From the NCBI RefSeq assembly GCF_046630445.1, contig NC_092338.1:13720501-13784500 (forward strand): DNA of 64,000 nucleotides, given 5' to 3'. This stretch comes from Rutidosis leptorrhynchoides. Taxonomy: Eukaryota > Streptophyta > Magnoliopsida > Asterales > Asteraceae. Of the stretch, positions 39,827 through 51,465 are shown one piece after another (positions within the stretch are counted from its first letter, which is position 1; each line of letters opens with the position of its first letter). A program made the position numbers and the translations under genes. Under the pieces are notes generated by a model. That model saw nothing but the letters and a program-made list of their open reading frames with translations, was not told the DNA's origin and did no database searches.

Positions 39827-40408
39827 TTATTCCGACTCGCTCGTTTCTTCTTCTTCGGTTTTGGTTCGTTTTGCCAAGTTTCTAGGGATATATGATGTTC
39901 CCCTAATACGAGCTGTCTTTTTCCACAACGGTTTAGAAAAACCTGGTGGTTTAGAGGTTCCCGGGTCATTGTTACAACTTAAGGGCTTCGGGGGTTGACG
40001 ATACATATAAAGTTCATCGGGGTTGAAATTAGATTTCTCTATTTTTATGCCCTTTCCCTAATTATTTTCTTTTGCCTTTTTAAATTCAGTTGGGGTAATT
40101 TCTATAACATCATCGGAATTCTCGTCGGAATCCGATTCATCGGAGAATTGGTAATCCTCCCAATATTTTGCTTCCTTGGCGGAAACACCATTGACCATAA
40201 TTAACCTTGGTCAGTTGGTTGAGGATTTTCTTTTACTTAACCGTTTTATTATTTCCCCCACCGGTTCGATTTCCTCCTCCGGTTCCTCCTCTTCCGGTTC
40301 TGATTCTTCTTCCGGTTCTTCTTCGGGAACTTATGAATCAGTCCAATATATATTCAACTCTTCGTTATTATTAGGTGAGTCAATGGGATTTGTGCTAGAG
40401 GTAGACAT
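39827..40408 (-). pseudogene. Acidic cargo ORF in element B (two nonsense codons)
   Basis: 582 nt in frame, homologous to 30286-30882. Stops at codon 26 (40331-40333; Gln to stop) and codon 117 (40058-40060; Lys to stop by transversion). The acidic block is shorter, with fewer 18-bp units and Ser/Glu changes. Confidence 0.85.
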
Positions 40409-40617
40409 CTATCACACAATATGAAACATGTTAAGAGATTAATATATCACATAATATATACATGTTAATAATATAAAGTTTCCAACAAAAATGTTAAGCA
40501 ATCATTTTTAAAGAAGACACGGTCGAAGTTAAGACTCACTAATGCATCCTAACAAACTCGATAAGACACACTAATGCAAATTTTCTAGTTCTCTAAGACC
40601 AACGCTCGGATACCAAC
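40409..40617 (-). other. Leader and PBS of element B
   Basis: PBS TGGTATCCGAGC on the minus strand at 40604-40615, two bases from the LTR. The conserved leader block is at 40517-40603, with a few mutations relative to A. Confidence 0.8.
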
Positions 40618-43600
40618 TGAAATGTCCCGTTCTTATTGATTAAAAACGTTCCATATTAATTGATTTCGTTGCGAGGTTTTGACCTCTATATGAGATGTTT
40701 TTCAAAGACTGCATTCATTTTTAAAACAAACCATAACCTTTATTTCATAAATAAAGGTTTAAAAAGCTTTACGTAGATTATCAAATAATGATAATCTAAA
40801 ATATCCTGTTTACACACGACCATTACATAATGGTTTACAATACAAATATGTTACATCGAAATCAGTTTCTTGAATGCAATTTTTACACAATATCATACAA
40901 ACATGGACTCCAAATCTTGTCCTTATTTTAGTATGCAACAGCGGAAGCTCTTAATATTCACCTGAGAATAAACATGCTTTAAACATCAACAAAAATGTTG
41001 GTGAGTTATAGGTTTAACCTATATATATCAAATCGTAACAATAGACCACAAGATTTCATATTTAAATACACATCCCATACATAGAGATAAAAATCATTCA
41101 TATGGTGAACACCTGGTAACCGACATTAACAAGATGCATATATAAGAATATCCCCATCATTCCGGGACACCCTTCGGATATGATATAAATTTCGAAGTAC
41201 TAAAGCATCCGGTACTTTGGATGGGGTTTGTTAGGCCCAATAGATCTATCTTTAGGATTCGCGTCAATTAGGGTGTCTGTTCCCTAATTCTTAGATTACC
41301 AGACTTAATAAAAAGGGGCATATTCGATTTTGATAATGCAACCATAGAATGTAGTTTCACGTACTTGTGTCTATTTTGTAAATCATTTATAAAACCTGCA
41401 TGTATTCTCATCCCAAAAATATTAGATTTTAAAAGTGGGACTATAACTCACTTTCAAAGATTTTTACTTCGTCGGGAAGTAAGACTTGGCCACTGGTTGA
41501 TTCACGAACCTATAACAATATATACATATATATCAAAGTATGTTCAAAATATATTTACAACACTTTTAATATATTTTGATGTTTTAAGTTTATTAAGTCA
41601 GCTGTCCTCGTTAGTGACCTACAACTAGTTGTCCACAGTTAGATGTACAGAAATAAATCGATAAATATTATCTTGAATCAATCCATAACCCAGTGTATAC
41701 GTATCTCAGTATTGATCACAACTCAAACTATATATATTTTGGAATCAACCTCAACCCTGTATAGCTAACTCCAACATTCACATATAGAGTGTCTATGGTT
41801 GTTCCGAAATATATATAGATGTGTCGACATGATAGGTCGAAACATTGTATACGTGTCTATGGTGTCTCAAGATTACATAATATACAATACAAGTTGATTA
41901 AGTTATGGTTGGAATAGATTTGTTACCAATTTTCACGTAGCTAAAATGAGAAAAATTATCCAATCTTATTTTACCCATAACTTCTTCATTTTAAATCCGT
42001 TTTGAGTGAATCAAATTGCTATGGTTTCATATTGAACTCTATTTTATGAATATAAACAGAAAAAGTATAGGTTTATAGTCGGAAAAATAAGTTACAAGTC
42101 GTTTTTGTAAAGGTAGTCATTTCAGTCGAAAGAACGACGTCTAGATGACCATTTTAGAAATATTACTTCCACTTTGAGTTTAACCATAATTTTTGGATAT
42201 AGTTTCATGTTCATAATAAAAATCATTTTTCCAGAATAACAACTTTTAAATCAAAGTTTATCATAGTTTTTAATTAACTAACCCAAAACAGCCCGCAGTG
42301 TTACTACGACGGCGTAAATCCGATTTTACGGTGTTTTTCGTGTTTCCAGGTTTTAAATCATTAAGTTAGCATATCATATAGATATAGAACATGTATTTAG
42401 TTGATTTTAAAAGTCAAGTTAGAAGGATTAACTTTTATTTGCGAACAAGTTTAGAATTAACTAAACTATATTCTAGTGATTACAAGTTTAAACCTTCGAA
42501 TAAGATAGCTTTATATGTATGAATCGAATGATGTTATGAACATCATTACTACCTCAAGTTCCTTGGATAAACCTACTGGAAATGAGAAAAATAGATCTAA
42601 CTTCAAAGGATCCTTGGATGGCATGAAAGTTCTTGAAGCAGAATCATGACACGAAAATAATTTCAAGTAAGATTTCCACTCGAAATAAGATTGTTATAGT
42701 TATAGAAATTGAATTAAAGTTTGAATATGATTATTACCTTGTATTAGAAAGATAACCTACTATAAGTAACAAAGGTTTCTTGATCTTGAATGATTACTTG
42801 GAATGGATTTAGAAAACTTGGAAGTAAACTTGCAATCTTGGAAGTATTCTTGATTTTATGAAACTAGAACTTTTGGAATTTATGAAGAACACTTAGAACT
42901 TGAAGATAGAACTTGAGAGAGATCAATTAGATGAAGAAAATTGAAGAATGAAAGTGTTTGTAGGTGTTTTTGGTCGTTGGTGTATGGATTAGATATAAAG
43001 GATATGTAATTTTGTTTTCATGTAAATAAGTCATGAATGATTACTCATATTTTTGTAATTTTATGAGATATTTCATGCTAGTTGCCAAATGATGGTTCTC
43101 ACATGTGTTAGGTGACTCACATGGGCTGTTAAGAGCTGATCATTGGAGTGTATATACCAATAGTACATACATCTAAAAGCTGTGTATTGTACGAGTACGA
43201 ATACGGGTGCATACGAGTAGAATTGTTGATGAAACTGAACGAGGATGTAATTGTAGGCATTTTTGTTAAGTACAAGTATTTTGATAAGTGTCTTGAAGTC
43301 TTTCAAAAGTGTATAAATACATATTAAAACACTACATGTATATACCTTTTAACTGAGTCGTTAAGTCATCGTTAGTCGTTACATGTAAATGTTGTTTTGA
43401 AACCTTTAAGTTAACGATCTTGTTGAATGTTGTTAACCCATTGTTTATTATAACAAATGAGATGTTAAATTGTTATATTATCATGATATTATTATATATA
43501 ATATATCTTAGTATGATATATATACAGTTAAATGTCGTTACAACGATAATCTTTACATATATGTCTCGTTTCGAAATCATTAAGTTAGTAGTCTTATTTT

Positions 43601-44056
43601 TACATATGTATTTCATTGTTAATACACTTAATAATATATTTACTTATCATTTAACATAATTAACCAAGTGTATCAATATCTTAATATGATTCATATGTAC
43701 CTAGTAAGACGTTGTTATAACAATAATCGTTATATATATCGTTTTCGAGTTTCTTAAATTAATAGTCTCATTTTTATGTATATAACTCATTGTTAAAATA
43801 CCTAATGAGATACATACTTATAATAAAATCATGTTAACTATATATATAACCATATATATGTCATCGTATAGTTTTTACAAGTTTTAACGTTCGTGAATCA
43901 CCGGTCAACTTGGGTGGTCAATTGTCTATATGAAACCTATTTCAATTAATCAAGTCTTAACAAGTTTGATTGATTAACATGTTGGAAACACTTAATCATG
44001 TAAATAACAATTTCATTTAATATATATATAAACATGGAAAAGTTCGGGTCACTACA
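40618..44056 (-). repeat. 5' LTR of element B
   Basis: 3439 bp, about 190 bp longer than A's LTR. The extra length falls in the region of tandem ~170-190-bp units (about 43370-43880), three instead of two. Right end gttcgggtcactaca abuts satellite sequence. Small ORFs at 41365, 43073 and 43420 are fortuitous. Confidence 0.92.
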
Positions 44057-47018
44057 ACTGTGAATGTGTATTTGTCTAAAATGGTATGTGAAACCTAGTA
44101 AGAACGAGTAAAATTGATTCAATACTAATATTTAAATGGATGTAAGAATGGTTTCACGAATTATTTCATGTATTATTTCTATAATTATTTCATTAGTTTT
44201 TCAAATTGATTCAATGCTTTCAACAAGAATATTTTTTTTCATTTTTAATTTTACTTTCCTAGATATTAAATCTCGCCTAAAAATACTCATTTTAGTGTGT
44301 GAAATAAATAGACTTTTCATGAATTTTTCTGTCAAAATACTCTTATTTTTTCTAAATTTTCTCAATGAACCGGTCTAGATGAAATTGTTTGGTTGAAGCG
44401 GTTTGACTGTGAATGTGTTTTTGTATAAAATGCTATGTGAAACCTAGTAAGAACGAGTATAGTTGGCTCAATACTAATATTTAAATGGATGTCAGAATGG
44501 TTTCACGAATTATTTCATGTATTATTTCTATAATTATTTCATTGATTTTTCAAGAATATTTTTTTCAGTTTTAATTTTACTTTCCTAGATATTAAATCTC
44601 GCGTAAAAGTACTCATTTTAGTGTGTGAAATAAATAGACTTTTCATGAATTTTTCTGTCAAAATACTCTTATTTTTTCTAAATTTTCTCAATTAACCGGT
44701 CTAGATGAAATTGTTTGGTTGAAGCGGTTTGACAGTGAATGTGTTTTTGTATATAATGGTATGTGAAACCTAGTATGAACGAGTAAAGTTGGCTCAATAC
44801 TGATATTTAAATGGATGTCAGAATGGTTTCACGAATTATTTCATGTATTATTTATATAATTATTTCATTGATTTCTCGAATTGATTCAATGCGTTCAACA
44901 AGAATTTTTTTACAGTTTTAATTTTACTTTCCAATATATTAAATCGCGAGTAAAAGTACTCATTTTAGTGTGTGAAATAAATAGATTTTCATTAATTTTT
45001 CTGCCAAAATACTCTTTTTTCTAAATTTTCTCAATGAACCGGTCTAGATGAAATTGTTTGGTTGAAGCGGTTTGACTGTGAATGTGTTTTTGTATAAAAT
45101 GGTATGTGAAACCTAGTAAGAACGAGTACAGTTGGCTCAATACTAATATTTAAATCGATGTCAGAATGTTTTCACGAATTATTTCATGTATTATTTCTAT
45201 AATTATTTCATTGGTTTTTCAAATTGATTCAATGCTTTCAACAAGAATTTTTTTTCAGTTTTAATTTTACTTTCCTAGATATTAATTCTCGCGTAAAAGT
45301 ACTCATTTTAGTGTGTGAAATAAATAGACTTTTTATGAATTTTTCTGTCAAAATACTCTTATTTTTTCTAAATTTTCTCAATGAACTAGTCTAGATGAAA
45401 TTGTTTGGTTGAAGCGGTTTGACTGTGAATGTGTTTTTTATAAAATGGTATGTGAAACCTAGTACGAACGAGTAATATTGGCTCAATACTAATAATTAAA
45501 TGGATGTCAGAATGTTTTCATGAATTATTTCATGTATTATTTCTATAATTATTTAATTGGTTTTTCAAATTGATTCAATGCTTTCAGCAAGAATTTTTTA
45601 TTATAGTTTTAATTTTACTTTCCAAGATATTAAATCTCGCGTAAAAGTAAGTATTTTATTGTTTGAAATAAATAGACTTTTCATGAATTTTTCTATCATA
45701 ATACTTTTATTTTTTTTCTAAATTTTCTCAATTAACCGGTCTAGATAAAATTGTTTATTTGAAACGGTTTGACTGTGAATGTGTTTTTGTATAAAATGGT
45801 ATGTGAAACCTAGTAAGAACGAGTAAAGTTGGCTCAATACTAACATTTAAATGGATGTCAGAATGGTTTCACGAATTATTTCATGTATTATTTCTATAAT
45901 TATTTCATTAGTTTCTCGAATTGATTCAATGCCTTCAAGACGAATTTTTTTACAGTTTTAATTTTACTTCCCTATATATTGAATCTCGCGTAAAAGTACT
46001 CATTCTTGTGTGTGAAATAAATAGACTTTTCATGAATTTTTCTGTGAAAATACTTTTTTTCTAAATTTTCTCAACGAACTGGTCTAGATGAAATTGTTTG
46101 GTTGAAGCGGTTTGACTGTGAATGTGTTTTTGTATAAAATGGTATGTGAAACCTAGTAAAAACGAGTGAAATTGGCTCAATACTAATATTTAAATCGATG
46201 TAAGAATGGTTTCACGAATTATTTCATGTATTATTTCTATAATTATTTCATTGGTTTTTTGAATTGATTCAACGCTTTCAACAAGAATGTTTTTTATAGT
46301 TTTAATTTTACTTTCCTAGATATTAAATCTCGTGTAAAAGTACTCATTTTAGTGTGTGAAATAAATAGACTTTTCATGAATTTTTCTATCAAAATACTCT
46401 TATTTTTTCTAAATTTTCTCAATGAACCGGTCTAGATGAAATTGTTTGGTTGAAGTGGTTTGACTGTGAATGTGTTTTCGTATAAAATGGTATGTGAAAC
46501 CTAGTAAGAACGAGTAATATTGGCTCAATACTAATATTTAAATGGATGTCAGGATGGTTTCACGAATTATTTCATGTATTATTTCTATAATTATTTCATT
46601 GGTTTTTCATATTGATTCAATGCTTTCAACAAGAATATTTTTTTATAGTTTTAATTTTACTTTCCTAGATATTAAATCTTGCGTAAAAGTACTCATTTTA
46701 GTGTGTGAACTAAATAGACTTTTCATGAATTTTCTGTGAAATACTCTTATTTTTTCTAAATTTTCTCAATGAACCGGTCTAGATGAAATTGTTTGGTTGA
46801 AGCGGTTTGACTGTGAATGTATTTTTATATAAAATGGTATGTGAAACCTAGTAAAAACGAGTAATATTGGCTCAATACTAATATTTAAATGGATGTCAGA
46901 ATGGTTTCACGAATTATTTCATGTATTATTTCTATAATTATTTCATTAGTTTCTCGAATTGATTCAATGCTTTCAACAAGAATTTTTTTTACACTTTTAA
47001 TTTTACTTTCCTAGATAT
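44057..47018. repeat. Satellite array 1, ~347-bp monomers
   Basis: About 8.5 head-to-tail monomers. A landmark (atggatgt/atcgatgt) occurs at 44136, 44485, 44811, 45154, 45500, 45851, 46194, 46542 and 46889, a spacing of 326-351 bp; the short 326 unit lacks ~20 bp near 44550. AT-rich, with conserved words tttcacgaattatttcatg and accggtctagatgaaattg. The array ends abruptly inside a monomer at 47018. Not coding: ORFs of ~80 codons in some units are broken in others. Confidence 0.95.
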
Positions 47019-47406
47019 TAAAATTTTAAAATAAACGGTAATTCGAAAATGAGTTTTATAAATTATAGGCTTATTAAAAATGTATTTAAAAGATGTGTTA
47101 AATTATAAAAATTTTCATATTTTACTTGGGGTTGGGCGTGAATAATTAATGTGATTTTTATTTAATAGTTAATGACCGAATTTTATACCATAATGACCGA
47201 AATAAATAAAGATAATTACTGTAAAATTTGAGAATTTTTCCGAAGACTTTTATCCGTCACTAATTTTCAACGGAGTACGATTTGCTATCCGAATTAAAGT
47301 GTCGGCAGGTAAAATTTAAAATTGTGGCTGCTAATCTTGTTTACACACGTTTTGTTATTTTGTTGAATTCCTATGATAAGATTATTATCATTATAATATT
47401 ACTTTC

Positions 47407-47407
<1 letters not shown>

Positions 47408-47455
<48 letters not shown>
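47408..47455. repeat. TAT/ATT microsatellite in D 5' LTR
   Basis: About 15 units. The equivalent site in the 3' LTR (54876-55010) has about 33 units plus a TA run. Confidence 0.95.
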
Positions 47456-47461
<6 letters not shown>

Positions 47462-48417
47462 TTATATATCATATATATAAATACAAGTGAATACACACAT
47501 ATCACCACTCACAATGACCACCTCCTAACACCTAACCGACACCACCCTTGAATATCCGGTGAACCATCACAACAACCGGCCGCTACAGTCAACCGAACAC
47601 CACCATAGAATATCATCATCAACCACCGCATCCACCACTATCTATAACCTCCAACACCCTCGATACCCTCACCATTTTATTCGATTTCCATAAACAATCA
47701 CCATGGCCAAACAACCACCACCATAATCCACCATGAGATACTGTTATTAGTCGATCGTTACCGCTGTTTTATATGCAAGAACCATCATTTTTTTTGCTAT
47801 TTCTGTAGACAAGTGCTGCTGTTACTTCCGTCTTTCTGTGCAAAACCACACCCTCCACCAAACCACCGTGAATCTCTCTCTCCCTCTCTACTCTCTCTCT
47901 TTTCTTCTTCTTCGTAAAACCACCATTCACCACCCTTGTTAAAACCACTACTACACCCTTTTTATTTTCTATTTCTGCTCATCACCAAAACCACCGAAGC
48001 TTGCTCAATGTTTCTGTTTCTGTCTCTATTGAGAACTCCATCACAGAACCATCGCTACTGTAGCTGCAACTGTAATTGTATCTCTTTTCTGTCACCACTA
48101 AACCCATCGTAAATCACCACCATAACCGCAATATTACTGCTGCTGTTTAACGAGATTAGCGAAGGTGATGATGACAAAGTTGATGATGATGAAAGTTAAT
48201 ATGTACTATAAAATGATACATGTTATCATACTTAAATAATTATTTATTTACACAAAGCATTATTAAGTAAATGTCGGTAGGCTGTCTCTTATGATTTTGA
48301 ATATGGAAAATGACATGGGAATGAGGTGAGGATGATGCAGTGGCAAAATGAAAATGAAAATCGGTTTCATATGTTAGGTAAATAAATAAATTCGGGAGGT
48401 ATTACATATATGTAACA

Positions 48418-48485
48418 AGCAGAGCTATGGTTTGGTATGTGTTGGTTTAACCGAGAGGTCACGGGTTCAATCCTCGGCTGAGACA
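48418..48485 (+). other. tRNA-like (SINE-like) segment in D 5' LTR
   Basis: Contains GGTTCAATCC (48464-48473), a match to the Pol III B box, within a T-arm-like stem (CGGG...CTCG) and preceded by TTGGTTTAACCGAGAGGTC. A short poly-A follows at 48490. No convincing A box, so it is probably a decayed tRNA-derived piece. Confidence 0.45.
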
Positions 48486-48533
48486 TTATTTAAAAAAAAA
48501 GATTATTACATGGAGGTAGTATTTTATTATCCA

Positions 48534-48715
<182 letters not shown>

Positions 48716-50070
48716 TGATATATTGTGTTTATGATAAAAATAAAAAGGAATATAATCCATGTTAAGAAATATTAAGATAAAAATGGTTAGGATTATGATC
48801 ATAGTTAGGGAAAATTACAACCGAGAAGATAAATTATATGCACGATTATAATTAAGATAAAATAAGAATAAAGTTAAGAACATAATTAAGTCATGATTAA
48901 TTAAAAGTTTTGGTATTATTATTAATATTATTATTATTAGTAAAATTATTATTTTTATAGTTATTATTATCATTTTTATTATTGTTATTATTATTATTAT
49001 TTTATCAAAATTATTATTATTGTTATTAATGCCACAAATAAACTGACTAATGTTATTACCAAAATTATTATTACATATCATTATTAAATTTAATTATTAG
49101 TATTACTATCATTATTTTAGTATTATCATAATTATTATTTTAACAAATAAAAGATATTTATACAAAAAAATATAGTTATTACATATATCATAACTATATC
49201 TAATTTACTATTTTAATATAAAAATAACATATATAGATATATATAACAGTTGAAATAATAAATACATTACTATTTTAAATAAGTAATATATTATATAATT
49301 AATATATATAAACCGAATTGAATACCATTATATGTTCATTATATGTGTTAATATATATATAAATGATATAGGTTCGTGAATCCGAGGCTAACCCTGCATT
49401 GTTCAATATCATCATATGTATTTTTACTACAAAATACAGTATTGTGAGTTTCATTTGCTCCCTTTTTAATTGCTTTTGCAATATATATTTTTGGGTTGAG
49501 AATACATGCGCTGTTTTATAAATGTTTTACGAAATAGGCACAAGTACTAAAACTAATTCTACATGGGTTTAAACCGAAAATATACCCTTAGCTTGGTAAC
49601 ATTAAACTACTTGTCTATGTACGGTAGGCACGAATCCTAAAGATAGATCTATTGGGCCTGACAAACCACATCCCGACTATGGGATGCTTTAGTACTTCGA
49701 GGTTATTTAAACACACATGATCTGGTGTACTTCAGAGGGTAAAACATGAATGTTAAGGCTTGTTACCAGGTTCCTACAACTTATAGAATACTTTTATACA
49801 CTTGCGAGTGTACATATAATTATAAACGGAAATGTTGTGGTCTATTAATATATTGAAATGATTATTATGATAAACCTATTAACTCACCAACCTTTTGGTT
49901 GACACTTTTAAGCATGTTTATTCTCAGGTATGAAAGAAATCTTCCGCTGTGCATATGCTCATTTTAAAGATATTACTTGGAGTCGTACATGGCATATTTA
50001 GGTCAGTACCTCGCAATGGGACCAGATGTTGATGACTTCATCTAGGTGGATAAGGATGGGTCACCACATG

Positions 50071-50082
50071 TGGTATCAGAGC
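50071..50082 (+). other. Primer-binding site of element D, iMet tRNA
   Basis: TGGTATCAGAGC, perfect complement of the initiator tRNA-Met 3' end, two bases after the LTR end. Confidence 0.92.
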
Positions 50083-50502
50083 GGTGGTCTTAGCGAACCA
50101 GGTCTTGCATTAGTGTGTCTAACTGATAGTTGCTTAGATGCATTAGTGGGTCTGGACTTCGACCGTGTCTGCATGTCAAATGTTTTGCTTATCATTTCGT
50201 GTCGAAAATTACCTGCTTATCATTCTTAGAGAATCACTTGCTTATCATCCTTAGTCTAGACACATCTTATCGCATTGATTGCATGATTAAGTGTATAGAC
50301 AAAATTCATATCTTATCATATCTGCTAATTCATATCTTAGCGTATCTGTTACTGTAAACTTTGCCTGACAGCTTCCGTAGATTCCTTCGTAACTTATGGG
50401 ATTTTAGTATTATATATGCATATATAAATTATGTATTACAGGGTACTAATCTACATCCTATAAACTATTTCTTATCGAAAATCTTTCATCTGTTCGTACG
50501 AG
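50083..50502 (+). promoter_or_regulatory. Leader of element D with block shared with A/B
   Basis: The first ~90 nt match A's leader: TTGCATTAGTGTGTCT (50105-50120), GATGCATTAGTG (50138-50149), TCTGGACTTCGACCGTGT (50151-50168). The rest is AT-rich; tatgtattacag at ~50440 could be a splice acceptor, without other support. Confidence 0.65.
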
Positions 50503-51075
50503 ATGAATCCCTCAATTAGTTCGAATTCCTCGGATTTCAACAGCTATTTCGATATTGAGTTTCACCTAAGCTCTGAAAGCAGTGTCACCAGAATGAATCA
50601 ACCAATCATCCATCCCCAAATCATCTGATGAGTTCGTAGTTGACTTAATCAATGGAAACGCGAAGAAGGCGATCCTTTTCACCAACCGAATTTACCTCTT
50701 GATGATGAACCTGAAGCACTTACCGGTGAACCTGTTCGCAATACCGTTTTCACTCTTTTCGCACGGATTTTCCGTCTCGAAGGTCGACTCGATGTAGTTA
50801 AAGATAGTATTCGTCCTCTACTCCCGAATTCTAATCAGATAGGATTATTAGAAGAAGTTAGAAGACTTCGAACTAAATATCAAGAATTGACAAACCTTAC
50901 GGAAGAATGGGTGGAACTAATTCATAGACTCGAGCGTAAAGTAGAAACCCTGGAGGTGACGGTGTTCGATTTAGAAACTAGGCTCGCATCTACTACGCAG
51001 GTACCACAAGCAGTACCAACACCAACAGTAACACCACCCGCACCCGCATCATTTCCATCACCACAAGCTCCGTAA
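50503..51075 (+). pseudogene. Cargo ORF of element D, coiled-coil protein, disrupted
   Basis: 191 codons in one frame from ATG 50503 to TAA 51075, interrupted by three TGA codons within 50626-50643. The sense between them (DEFVVDL) is in another frame, so a pair of compensating indels is likely. The N-terminal part is Ser/Asn-rich (MNPSISSNSSDFNS). The C-terminal part has a clear heptad-type coiled coil (EEVRRLRTKYQELTNL, LIHRLERKVETLEV), then a Thr/Pro/Ala-rich tail. It occupies the slot that the acidic and F-box ORFs hold in A/B and is similar in length to the acidic ORF, but I see no sequence match. Function unknown. Confidence 0.65.
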
Positions 51076-51228
51076 GCACCACAGACACCGAAGAGTACCG
51101 AGAATGATGAATTATGAAATATTAATTCATTATTTCTGTTCACGATTAAAGGATATATGTATATATTTATGTATATCTCGAGATCGTAATAAAAATTATT
51201 TTCATATTAACTATGATGTGTGAATTTT

Positions 51229-51250
51229 TAACGGGTAGGTAATACCCGAA
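51229..51250 (+). other. Internal polypurine-like motif 1 of element D
   Basis: TTAACGGGTAGGTAATACCC, about 155 bp after the cargo ORF. Resembles the A/B motif and D's 3' PPT. Confidence 0.65.
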
Positions 51251-51443
51251 AAAGATAAAAGAAGCTTTAAAGGACTTCTATCATAATTAATTCACATATT
51301 TTATTTACATCTTTCATCATCGATTTAACAATCGATATCTATAAATCCATGATTACATCTGAAGAAGATATATATGTAAGTATATTTTCATAAAGATTGT
51401 AGTTAAAAATTCTTTTGTACAAACTGTTAATCGTGAAAATATT

Positions 51444-51465
51444 TTAACGGGTAGGTAATACCTGA
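51444..51465 (+). other. Internal polypurine-like motif 2 of element D
   Basis: TTAACGGGTAGGTAATACCT, a second copy 215 bp downstream of motif 1. Confidence 0.65.
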
